From contig JBAYGJ010000042.1 in NCBI GenBank assembly GCA_041666685.1, positions 1-7,610 on the forward strand: a stretch of DNA of 7,610 nucleotides, written 5' to 3'. The translations under genes and the position numbers were made by a program. The notes under the pieces are model-generated. The model was not told where the DNA came from. It saw only the letters and a list, made by a program, of their open reading frames with translations, and did not search any database. This document shows positions 1 through 7,124 of this stretch, piece after piece. Origin of the DNA: JBAYGJ01 sp041666685. GTDB lineage: Bacteria; Patescibacteriota; Patescibacteriia; UBA10025; JAHIVO01. Within the stretch, counting starts at the first letter, position 1. Each line of letters starts with the position of its first letter.

Positions 1-1671
1 ATCATTATCTGTATTCTTTATTTGACCGGCCCAATTCAGATCGGTAATCTGCTTCTGTACCTGCTCATCAGAAAAATAAAGTAAAATATCCTGGCCACTC
101 AATGACTGGTTGAAAACGTTCACTACTTTAAGCAAATTTTCCGGTTTGGTCTGGAAAACATTATTCAGCAGCAACGGAAGCAAATCACCGATAAATTTTT
201 TCGGTTTGTTTTCCTGCTTGTCATACGTCATTTCCGCCCAGACCTGCGCTTCGCGGGCGAAATTACCGGCATCGACCGTGACGCCGTAATTCTGCTGCAT
301 ATCTATCGGACCTGTAACCTGTAAAAGTTTTTCGATCACTTCAGGAGTCAAGGTCACGATACCGTCTACGGTGGCACCGCCGGTGCGTTCATAAAACCAC
401 ATGACTTTTCGCGCTGTGGTCGGAAAATCGGCAAACCAATTGCTGTCCTGTATATTCCAGAGCGGATTGACCAGCCACAGGGGTTTTGGTGCGATAATTT
501 TTTCTTTGAGCTGGCCAGCAACATCGTATATTCCGCCGCCAGGGACATCAAGTTTCTCGATCTTACCTTTATTGATGTCCATCAGCGCTATGGATCCCAT
601 GAAGCCGCCGGTTGGCCGAAGTTCTCTGCTGTTCTGGAATACGAGCAGATACCGTTTAGGCGAATCTGTGCCCATGACCCGCAACATCACATCAGATACG
701 GAAAAAAAATACGACATCTGTGTTTGTAGTTTTGGCAAGGATTCTTTCAATGTAGAAATTTGCGGCTGGATATCCGATGGCAAGTCCTTTATACGCACCT
801 TATTAAGATTCGTCATGGCATCCGTAATGTATGAATTGACCGGGCGTAAATTATTGCGGATGTTTACCAGAAAATCAGACAATGACGTACTATTCGAATC
901 CATTGGGTCCAGTGGAGTATCAGCAAACCCGTCAACTAATAAAGCAATTGCGGATCCAGCCTGTGAGAGATCGTTGCCCGCCTCAAGCAAGGCGTCTGCA
1001 CTGGTAATCTTATTCGGCACTAATTTTGCCACGCCAATGAACAGTCCGCCGGCCTCATTGAGCTGCACGCGGGCATCGTCAAATTTCTGGGCAGCTTGCG
1101 AAAACGCTTCTCCCGCCTGCCCAAAATCAGACTGAGAAGTAGCATTCCCGGCATCTTTTAGATTCTCATAGGCCTGCTCTGACGTACCTAGCACCTGCCC
1201 TTTGGCTGCACTGGCCTGGTGATAAAAGGAGAATAGGTAGATCGGGACAACAATAATAAGGCAAAAACACGCAAACGCCAATAAGGGCTTTTTCCAGCGA
1301 TATGGCTGCTCTGGTCCCTCATCATGGGTGACTGTGGGCGTATGTTTAGGGTGAATCAGAATTACCGGTGCATCAGCAGAACGTGCATGGCCTTTGGGAT
1401 CAGTGCCGGTCTTTGAAACAATAACTTTCTCCCCTACTGACCGTCTATCTTTAAAATGAAATGATGGCCAGGAGAATTTTGGCAAACGGACACTAAAAAA
1501 CTTTTTTAATTGTGCACTTCTAGCGTCTCCTCTTGATTCCCGGGTCTTTTCTTCCGGCTTATCAAAATGACGTAAATCTATGACATTTTCCTTGGGGACA
1601 TGAAGCGGCTCAGGTCCGGCATGATTGGACTTGGTCAAGCGATGATTGATGAAATGATTCAAATCGCTCAT
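1..1671 (-). CDS. DUF4012 membrane protein, 3' end beyond window
   Basis: The frame stays open for 557 codons from ATG at 1671 to the window edge, so the C-terminus is missing. Residues 1-127 are hydrophilic, basic and probably cytoplasmic. One membrane segment follows at about 129-149, after the basic stretch RWKK. Residues about 150-335 are Ala/Gln/Leu-rich and likely helical or coiled coil. The DUF4012 signature starts near 337 with YLLVFQNSRELRPTGGFMGS (341-360), followed by NPLWNIQDSNWFADFP (402-417) and the segment TVDGIVTLTPEVIEKLL (434-450). DUF4012 proteins are known from Actinobacteria and candidate phyla, often beside polysaccharide genes, but their reaction is not established. The topology implies that the conserved domain is outside the membrane. 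The gene follows three glycosyltransferases and has its own promoter-like sequence. A role in assembly, export or anchoring of the glycan is inference. No Shine-Dalgarno motif precedes the start. Confidence 0.9.
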   Translation of the reverse strand, partial: MSDLNHFINHRLTKSNHAGPEPLHVPKENVIDLRHFDKPEEKTRESRGDARSAQLKKFFSVRLPKFSWPSFHFKDRRSVGEKVIVSKTGTDPKGHARSADAPVILIHPKHTPTVTHDEGPEQPYRWKKPLLAFACFCLIIVVPIYLFSFYHQASAAKGQVLGTSEQAYENLKDAGNATSQSDFGQAGEAFSQAAQKFDDARVQLNEAGGLFIGVAKLVPNKITSADALLEAGNDLSQAGSAIALLVDGFADTPLDPMDSNSTSLSDFLVNIRNNLRPVNSYITDAMTNLNKVRIKDLPSDIQPQISTLKESLPKLQTQMSYFFSVSDVMLRVMGTDSPKRYLLVFQNSRELRPTGGFMGSIALMDINKGKIEKLDVPGGGIYDVAGQLKEKIIAPKPLWLVNPLWNIQDSNWFADFPTTARKVMWFYERTGGATVDGIVTLTPEVIEKLLQVTGPIDMQQNYGVTVDAGNFAREAQVWAEMTYDKQENKPKKFIGDLLPLLLNNVFQTKPENLLKVVNVFNQSLSGQDILLYFSDEQVQKQITDLNWAGQIKNTDND

Positions 1672-1680
1672 AGTATACTA
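1671..1680. promoter_or_regulatory. 10-base perfect palindrome at the DUF4012 start codon
   Basis: TAGTATACTA is a perfect inverted repeat. It touches the first base of the DUF4012 ATG and lies just downstream of the predicted transcription start near 1691. Its position would suit a repressor site, but it is short and AT-rich and could be chance. It also occupies the place where a ribosome binding site would be expected. Confidence 0.25.
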
Positions 1681-1697
1681 CAAAAAATCAGAACCTC

Positions 1698-1727
1698 ATT
1701 ATACAACTTTTATGGGTGTTTTGTAAA
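1698..1727 (-). promoter_or_regulatory. Probable sigma70-type promoter of the DUF4012 gene
   Basis: On the minus strand a perfect TATAAT (1703-1698) lies 18 bases downstream of TTTACA (1727-1722), which matches five of six bases of the -35 consensus. Transcription would start near 1691, leaving a leader of about 20 bases before the ATG at 1671. It sits in the 61-base gap after the upstream glycosyltransferase stop, the longest gap between protein genes in the window. No hairpin terminator is seen in this gap, so read-through from the operon is also possible. Confidence 0.65.
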
Positions 1728-1732
1728 TAGAA

Positions 1733-2854
1733 CTACAAAATTACTGAGCGGTAGATATCCATTGTCTGCTTGGACATCGCTTCCCAGCTGAACTGTTTTA
1801 CCCGTTCATAGCCGGCTGCCACCAGACGGCTTGTGAGGCGTTCGTCGGAAATGACTTTTCGGATAGCTTGATACATCTCGTCAGTTTTTTCCGGGTTAAA
1901 ATACACCGCCGCTTCGCCCAATACCTCCGGTAAGCTTGAATTATTACTGGCGACAACCGGAACCCCGTACTGACAGGCCTCCAAAGCCGGTAAACCAAAT
2001 CCTTCACACAACGACGGGAAAGCATAGACTCGTGCATGCCGGTAGAAAGCCGGCAAATCAGAGTCCGTTACAAAACCGGGGAAATGGACCACTCGAGTCA
2101 GCTCTTTTTGTGAGACTAATTTTTTCAGTCGGCTATAAAAATAATCCTCGCGTCCCACCATCACCAGGTGATATCCGGGCTCTTCCTTAAGCAGCATCTG
2201 GAAAGCCTCAACCAGACGTTCACAATTCTTGTGAGGGTACGCGTTGCCCACATAGAGTATATACGGTTTGGCAATATGATATTTTACAATAATGACTTCC
2301 CCCCCATCGGACAAAGGCACAGGGTCTACAGCTTCCAGTGTTACCGCAACTTTTTCGGGAGTACACTTGAAATGTCTCACCACTTCTTTTTTCGTATACT
2401 CCGAGACGGCCACAACTTTCATGGCACGTTTGACAGCCGAATTAATCACAATCTGGTACAGGGCATGCTTGATGCGGTACAACCAGGGTCCCAATGTCGA
2501 TGCCCGTTCGGTCGGATATTTTGTCAAAATCAGGTCATGGATCGTTACGATAAACTTTCCGAAATAAAATAATGGAACGTTAAAATGAGTGAAATGAACT
2601 AGGTCCAAATCCAGCGACCACAACTTTAAGGGCATAAAAAACTGTTCGGAAACCGAATACCAGCGGTAATCAGCGAGTATTTTATGGAATCTCTTGTCGG
2701 TTGGCTGGAAATCAGCCCAGTTTTCACGCCGCAACAGGATAAAATATTCATTGTGGTCATCTACGGTCTGCAGATGATCAACCAGTTTTTGGGTATATCG
2801 GCCCAAACCTTTTCCATACGGTCCGTAAAATCTTGCATCAATGCCTATTCTCAT
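1733..2854 (-). CDS. GT4-family glycosyltransferase (GT-B fold)
   Basis: This 373-residue cytoplasmic or membrane-associated enzyme is expected to transfer a sugar from a nucleotide donor to a lipid-linked glycan. The N-terminal acceptor domain begins MRIGIDARFY with a glycine-rich loop (GPYGKGLGRY, 11-20) and carries VTIHDL (103-108). The C-terminal donor domain starts around 197 with YILYVGNAYPHKN (198-210). The GT4 EX7E motif is intact at E284 and E292 in CEGFGLPALE. Length is normal for the family. ATG at 2854 follows the previous stop by only five T residues, which indicates translational coupling, and no Shine-Dalgarno motif is visible. It aligns by eye along its whole length with the neighbour at 2860-3966, including the C-terminal QFSWEA/QFTWES segment, so the two look like diverged paralogues. 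Donor sugar cannot be told from sequence; mannose or rhamnose is common among relatives. Confidence 0.93.
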   Translation of the reverse strand: MRIGIDARFYGPYGKGLGRYTQKLVDHLQTVDDHNEYFILLRRENWADFQPTDKRFHKILADYRWYSVSEQFFMPLKLWSLDLDLVHFTHFNVPLFYFGKFIVTIHDLILTKYPTERASTLGPWLYRIKHALYQIVINSAVKRAMKVVAVSEYTKKEVVRHFKCTPEKVAVTLEAVDPVPLSDGGEVIIVKYHIAKPYILYVGNAYPHKNCERLVEAFQMLLKEEPGYHLVMVGREDYFYSRLKKLVSQKELTRVVHFPGFVTDSDLPAFYRHARVYAFPSLCEGFGLPALEACQYGVPVVASNNSSLPEVLGEAAVYFNPEKTDEMYQAIRKVISDERLTSRLVAAGYERVKQFSWEAMSKQTMDIYRSVIL

Positions 2855-2859
2855 AAAAA

Positions 2860-3966
2860 TTAAATATTCGTTAACAAATTTAGCGTTTTCTGCCCGGTAG
2901 ATTCCCAGGTGAACTGCCGGGCCCTTAGTCTGCCCCGTTCTCCCAGCGATACCCTCATTGTATCATCTGACAGCAACATATTTAATGCATGGGACATTTC
3001 CGCAACTGAATATGGATTGACCATGATACCCGCCGTCCCTACTACTTCAGCCAAAGAGGTAGCATAACTGGCGATGACCGGAGTTCCGCATGCCATGGCT
3101 TCGAGGATTGGCAGCCCGAATCCTTCAAAAAAAGAAGGATAGCAGAATACCAGAGCATTGCCGTACAACCCCGCCTTGTCAGTTTCAGGCACATACCCCA
3201 AAAAGATAATGTCCGGGTCACCAAAATGATTAAATTGCTGGGGCTTTCCGGCTATGACTAATGACGGTATTGTCCGGGAGCGCTTTTTTAATTTTCTCCA
3301 AGCCTGGACTAATCCCAGCAGATTTTTTCTGTTTTCCGCAGTGCCAAGAAAAAGTATATACTTCGACGGCAAGGAATACTTAGCCCGGACACGGTCGCAG
3401 TCGTGTACATCCGAAATAAAATATTTTTCATCAACACCAGAGTGGATAACAGTCACCCGACCATTGAGTGACGGGATTCGATTAATTAGGTCAATGGCTG
3501 TTGATTGTGAAACGGCGACGATTGCATTGGCTCGTTTTAGAATTGAAAATGGCCTGATGGCGTTGTGCCACATTCTTCCTTTTGCAGAATAAAAACCTGA
3601 GTGTAAAAATGACAAATCATGGACTGTCACCACTACTTTACACGCACCCGTAAAATTAGCGAAATTGAGATTCGGCATAAAAAATACATCCGTCCCGCCA
3701 ACCCACGTGTCCAACCGCGGATATCCGGTCATGATAATCGAACTATTGAATATCTTATTTGGCCAGTGGGTGACCTTCCACTCTGCATTTGCCCCTGACC
3801 ACAAAGTGCCGATGTCCGAAGATACATTTTTTCTGGAATTCGAAAAAAGCACAAAATCATGACCAGTGCCGTGGCGGGCAAACTGGAATGCAATTTGTTT
3901 CGTATATTCCGTGATGCCCGAAGGCAATGGCTCGGTGAGCGAACGGAGATCAACGGCGATACGCAT
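2860..3966 (-). CDS. GT4-family glycosyltransferase (GT-B fold)
   Basis: This 368-residue protein begins MRIAVDLRSL, followed by the glycine-containing loop PSGITEYTKQ (15-24). The acceptor domain carries VTVHDLSF (113-120) and VAVSQSTAIDL (150-160). The donor domain begins near 202 with YILFLGTAENRKN (203-215), where R213 and K214 fit the basic residues that contact the donor phosphates. The catalytic EX7E motif is complete at E281 and E289 in EGFGLPILE. It should add one sugar to the growing lipid-linked repeat on the cytoplasmic side. The start ATG at 3966 lies four bases after the stop of the Wzz-like gene, which supports one operon. It resembles the next gene downstream closely enough to suggest an old tandem duplication, but the acceptor-side residues differ, so different linkages are likely (inference). 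Donor and acceptor are unknown. Confidence 0.93.
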   Translation of the reverse strand: MRIAVDLRSLTEPLPSGITEYTKQIAFQFARHGTGHDFVLFSNSRKNVSSDIGTLWSGANAEWKVTHWPNKIFNSSIIMTGYPRLDTWVGGTDVFFMPNLNFANFTGACKVVVTVHDLSFLHSGFYSAKGRMWHNAIRPFSILKRANAIVAVSQSTAIDLINRIPSLNGRVTVIHSGVDEKYFISDVHDCDRVRAKYSLPSKYILFLGTAENRKNLLGLVQAWRKLKKRSRTIPSLVIAGKPQQFNHFGDPDIIFLGYVPETDKAGLYGNALVFCYPSFFEGFGLPILEAMACGTPVIASYATSLAEVVGTAGIMVNPYSVAEMSHALNMLLSDDTMRVSLGERGRLRARQFTWESTGQKTLNLLTNI

Positions 3967-3970
3967 GCGT

Positions 3971-4579
3971 TTATGGTTGGGGCTTTACGTTATGCTCCCG
4001 TACAAAAACCATCAAGTATGCCAAACTGAACCCTACAACAAAGCCTGCCACCAGGCCAATAAGCACATTTAGCCAAACTATCGGCTTGTTCTGTACTGTG
4101 ACCGGCTTGGCGCCCTGAACTTCAAATAAGGCTTTCTGATCGGAAGTTTGATTTGCTATAGCCCCTTTCTTCTCAACAACCGTAACGATAGCAGCGGAAA
4201 TTTTTGTGGCCGTCTCCTGGTCCCGTTCTGAAAATTTCACGACAATGTTTTGCGGAGAATATTTTTTTGTTTTAAAACGTGACGTCAGGTCTGTCAAAGA
4301 TTTTATTTGAGGGTCGATCCCGGCCTGGTCATACATTTCCAGCAGAACCGAAGGAGTCATAAACCAGCTCATGACGGTCTGGGAAAACAGATCGGAAGCC
4401 TGAATAGCGTAATACCCGTCATACTGATACTCTGCGGTGTCCTGCCGGTTAATCCGGTTAATTGAAAATGAGATGGACGTGTCGTAGGTGATTGGCTTCA
4501 TATAACTGAAACCAAGGGCGGACAAAACGCCGACGATTATACAGCCAATTACTGATATTTTTGTGATTTTATTCCACAT
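3971..4579 (-). CDS. Miniature Wzz-like chain-length-determinant protein
   Basis: The product is about 202 residues from ATG at 4579. A TTG at 4588 would add only three residues (numbering below uses that 205-residue form). It has a membrane segment at about 10-29, an external region and a second membrane segment at about 172-196, with a short basic tail. Before the second segment, KPVTVQNKPIVWLNVLIGLV resembles the Pro-rich entry to TM2 of Wzz and polysaccharide co-polymerases. These proteins set the chain length of polymerised glycans. Typical Wzz proteins have around 300 residues or more with a long coiled coil between the membrane segments; here that region is only about 140 residues. There is no tyrosine kinase domain. 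It sits between glycosyltransferase genes with gaps of 24 and 4 bases, which supports a role in the same pathway. Family assignment rests on topology, motif and context, so it is less sure than its neighbours. Confidence 0.75.
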   Translation of the reverse strand: MWNKITKISVIGCIIVGVLSALGFSYMKPITYDTSISFSINRINRQDTAEYQYDGYYAIQASDLFSQTVMSWFMTPSVLLEMYDQAGIDPQIKSLTDLTSRFKTKKYSPQNIVVKFSERDQETATKISAAIVTVVEKKGAIANQTSDQKALFEVQGAKPVTVQNKPIVWLNVLIGLVAGFVVGFSLAYLMVFVREHNVKPQP

Positions 4580-4603
4580 AGGACTCAAGTTAATTTATCG
4601 TAC

Positions 4604-5710
4604 TTAGTATGACGTATTTTTGTACTCCTGCCAAGTTTTTTCAATGAACTCATACATGCGCCGTTTGAACTCAACTGTGTCGAATTTCTTCGCATGCTCC
4701 TGGATAACGGTAGGGTCAAAATTTTCCTGCTTGAAATGGATGACCGTATCAGCCAGGGCCTCCCACGACTGTTCGTCAAAATGGAGTCCGGTTACCCCGT
4801 GCACTACCGTTTCCATCGCTCCACCGGCACCGAATGCTATCACCGGCCGGCCACTGGCCATGGCTTCGACAGGAGTGATGCCGAAATCTTCTTCCTGCGG
4901 ATGGATAAAGGCCCGGCAATGCGCCAGGTACTGCCGTACTTTTTCGTCTGATTGGAATCCTAAAAATTTAACGTTTGCCCCAGCCATGGCTTTCAGTCGC
5001 TCCTCTTCCTCGCCTTCACCGATGATATATAGAGGCAGATTAAGTTTATTAAAAGCCTGAATGGCGATATCAACTTTTTTATATGGCCGTAAGCGGGAAA
5101 CGATCAAAAAATAATCCCCAACTTTCTCGGCGATAGAAAATTTTGACGTATCAACCGGCGGATGGATCACGACACTGTCGTGTTTGTAATATTTCTTTAT
5201 CCGGTGTGCGACAAAACGGGAATTGGCGATGAACTTGTCAACCCGGTCAGCCGCCAGGCGGTCCCATTGCCGGAGGTAGCTGCGGTACAGTTGGGACATT
5301 CTGCCTACCAGCCAATTCCTTTCAAGTTTGTCTATAACCTCATTATGATCACTCCATAGGTATCGGGTCGGCGTATGGCAATAACAGATATGGAGCGTCT
5401 TTGGCGGTGTGAGTATGCCTTTGGCCAGCGCGGAACTGTCCGACAAAACTACGTCAAATCCAGTGAGGTCATAACTCTCTGTGGCCGGGACCATCATCGG
5501 CAGGTACCAGCGGAATCTCCGCCTGGCAAACGGAAACTTCATAATGAATGATTCGTTAATCTTCACTTCATCAAACACATGCTGGGTGGATTTGGCATCG
5601 TAAATAAGGGTAAACAACGGTGCCTGCGGATACATGTCGCAAAATGCCCGGAGTACGCGCTCGGCCCCGCCTAATTGGTTCAGATGGTCATGGACTAATG
5701 CAATTTTCAT
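4604..5710 (-). CDS. GT4-family glycosyltransferase, mannosyltransferase-like
   Basis: This 368-residue GT-B enzyme starts MKIALVHDHLNQLGGAERVL, with the GGAER loop (14-18) typical of GT4 enzymes. CHTPTRYLWS (111-120) is a hallmark of the subgroup annotated as WbaZ-like or GDP-mannose-dependent transferases. The donor domain opens with FLIVSRLRPYKKVD (201-214), where R206 and K211/K212 are the expected donor-phosphate contacts. The EX7E motif is intact at E274 and E282 in EDFGITPVE. It differs clearly from the two downstream GT4 genes and belongs to another branch. It is placed directly after the priming transferase, with three bases between stop and ATG, so it may add the second sugar (inference). 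No Shine-Dalgarno motif is present before the ATG. A mannose donor is only suggested by resemblance. Confidence 0.93.
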   Translation of the reverse strand: MKIALVHDHLNQLGGAERVLRAFCDMYPQAPLFTLIYDAKSTQHVFDEVKINESFIMKFPFARRRFRWYLPMMVPATESYDLTGFDVVLSDSSALAKGILTPPKTLHICYCHTPTRYLWSDHNEVIDKLERNWLVGRMSQLYRSYLRQWDRLAADRVDKFIANSRFVAHRIKKYYKHDSVVIHPPVDTSKFSIAEKVGDYFLIVSRLRPYKKVDIAIQAFNKLNLPLYIIGEGEEEERLKAMAGANVKFLGFQSDEKVRQYLAHCRAFIHPQEEDFGITPVEAMASGRPVIAFGAGGAMETVVHGVTGLHFDEQSWEALADTVIHFKQENFDPTVIQEHAKKFDTVEFKRRMYEFIEKTWQEYKNTSY

Positions 5711-5713
5711 ATG

Positions 5714-7105
5714 TTAGCTGGCTGTATTACCTTTTAAGACGACCAGCGGAGTTTTTACGAGAATTTGAATATCAAGCGCCGGACTCCAATTTTCAATATA
5801 ATATATGTCCAGTTTCGCTTCATCCTCAAATTTCAGCTCAGAACGGCCGGATACCTGGGCAAGTCCAGTCACGCCGGGTTTAATGGTGAGTAGTTTCCGA
5901 TGCCAACGTTCATACCGATTTACTTCCTCGGGTTCATGCGGCCGAGGCCCGACTAAACTCATATCCCCCAGCAAAACATTAATAAGCTGCGGCAATTCAT
6001 CAATACTTGTTTTCCTGATGAAGCGGCCGACCCGCGTAATGCGTGGATCATTTTTTATCTTGAATAAGGGCCCATCCGACCGTTCATTCATTTTTACCAG
6101 TTCATTTTTTAATAATGGTGCATTCTTAATCATGGAACGGAATTTATATAAAGTGAACTTTTTCCCCTTTTCGCCGATACGGGGAGATTTAAATAAAATC
6201 GATCCTTGTGAATCAACGACAATCAGTAAACTCGCCAAAAGAAATATCGGCGATAAAATTATCAGGCTGATCAACGAAATGGTAATATCAAAAAAACGCT
6301 TGAATATTTTACCCCATCCGTCTAGCTGCGTCCGTTTTACTTCAATAATCGGGATGCCGGCGATCGGGTTGATTTCGATGTGCGTCGGCTGGACATCAAA
6401 CAAGTCCGTGGCATATTTGAACACAATATGATGGTCCGCGCAGAATTCACGTAAAGCCATGGACATGTTCTTTGGCAGGTTCGGATCACACTGGATAACT
6501 TCATCAATGAGTGTAATGTCCTGTTTTTCCATCAATTCGTTTTTAATTTCATCGTTGAATTCCCGGTATCGAGCCACAATTTTGTATCCCAATGACTGGT
6601 CCTGATATACCTGTTTCGATATTTCATCAGACGTCTGATCTTCACCGATGATAACGATAGAATTGACACCGACTCCGCGCCGTAACAATATATGCTGGAT
6701 AATCCTGATAATTAGCCGCCCGGCCATTACTAAAAAAACGGCCAGAACCCAGCCAATCAAAATGATGAATCGTGATGAAAACATTTCGCGCTGGAAAAAT
6801 ATAATGACGATCACGAAGGCAAAACTAGCCGTGACGGCAATGAAAATTTTAGTCATTTCATCAATTATCCGGCGCGTGTTTTTCACGGCATAGAGGCCTG
6901 TCAGGGCAAAGATGGCTAAAAAAAGAACTGGTACGAATAACAATAATTTGAAATAACCCGAAAAAGCCAGTTCATAAAAAACTGGCCGGATCCCGGTAAT
7001 AAAAGAATAGAACCTCAGCTGATACGCAAGAAATCCTGCCAGCAGGACCATGCCATAATCAACCGGCACCAGAGCAGCGCTAAAAAATAATTCTGATTTT
7101 TTCAT
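5714..7105 (-). CDS. Polyprenyl-phosphate sugar-1-phosphate transferase (WbaP/CpsE type)
   Basis: This 463-residue membrane protein should start glycan synthesis by moving a sugar-1-phosphate from a UDP-sugar to undecaprenyl phosphate. It has the full domain layout of large polyprenyl-phosphate glycosylphosphotransferases: four hydrophobic segments at about 11-31, 50-74, 86-104 and 112-136, a central nucleotide-binding-like domain from about 147 (NSIVIIGEDQ) to 240, then the catalytic PglC-like domain. The latter shows KRFFD (269-273), a re-entrant hydrophobic helix (274-297), FRSM (322-325), the Asp-Glu catalytic dyad D369-E370 in SIDELPQL, GPRP (386-389) and KPGVTGLAQVSGR (409-421). All key residues are present. 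It is the first protein gene after rnpB, with a 19-base gap and no visible terminator or ribosome binding site. The sugar used cannot be told from sequence. Confidence 0.95.
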   Translation of the reverse strand: MKKSELFFSAALVPVDYGMVLLAGFLAYQLRFYSFITGIRPVFYELAFSGYFKLLLFVPVLFLAIFALTGLYAVKNTRRIIDEMTKIFIAVTASFAFVIVIIFFQREMFSSRFIILIGWVLAVFLVMAGRLIIRIIQHILLRRGVGVNSIVIIGEDQTSDEISKQVYQDQSLGYKIVARYREFNDEIKNELMEKQDITLIDEVIQCDPNLPKNMSMALREFCADHHIVFKYATDLFDVQPTHIEINPIAGIPIIEVKRTQLDGWGKIFKRFFDITISLISLIILSPIFLLASLLIVVDSQGSILFKSPRIGEKGKKFTLYKFRSMIKNAPLLKNELVKMNERSDGPLFKIKNDPRITRVGRFIRKTSIDELPQLINVLLGDMSLVGPRPHEPEEVNRYERWHRKLLTIKPGVTGLAQVSGRSELKFEDEAKLDIYYIENWSPALDIQILVKTPLVVLKGNTAS

Positions 7106-7124
7106 TTGCGGTAATTAATATATA

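Noticed and set aside
401..1135. Open frame of 244 codons on the plus strand
   Set aside because: It lies fully antisense to the DUF4012 gene, whose translation shows clear family motifs. The plus-strand product shows no recognisable domain and has Ser/Cys-rich shadow composition.
4620..5060. Open frame of 146 codons on the plus strand
   Set aside because: It is antisense to the donor domain of the GT4 gene at 4604-5710; no motif or start context supports it.
5805..6431. Open frame of 208 codons on the plus strand
   Set aside because: It is antisense to the catalytic half of the sugar-1-phosphate transferase, which carries all expected motifs. No recognisable domain was seen.
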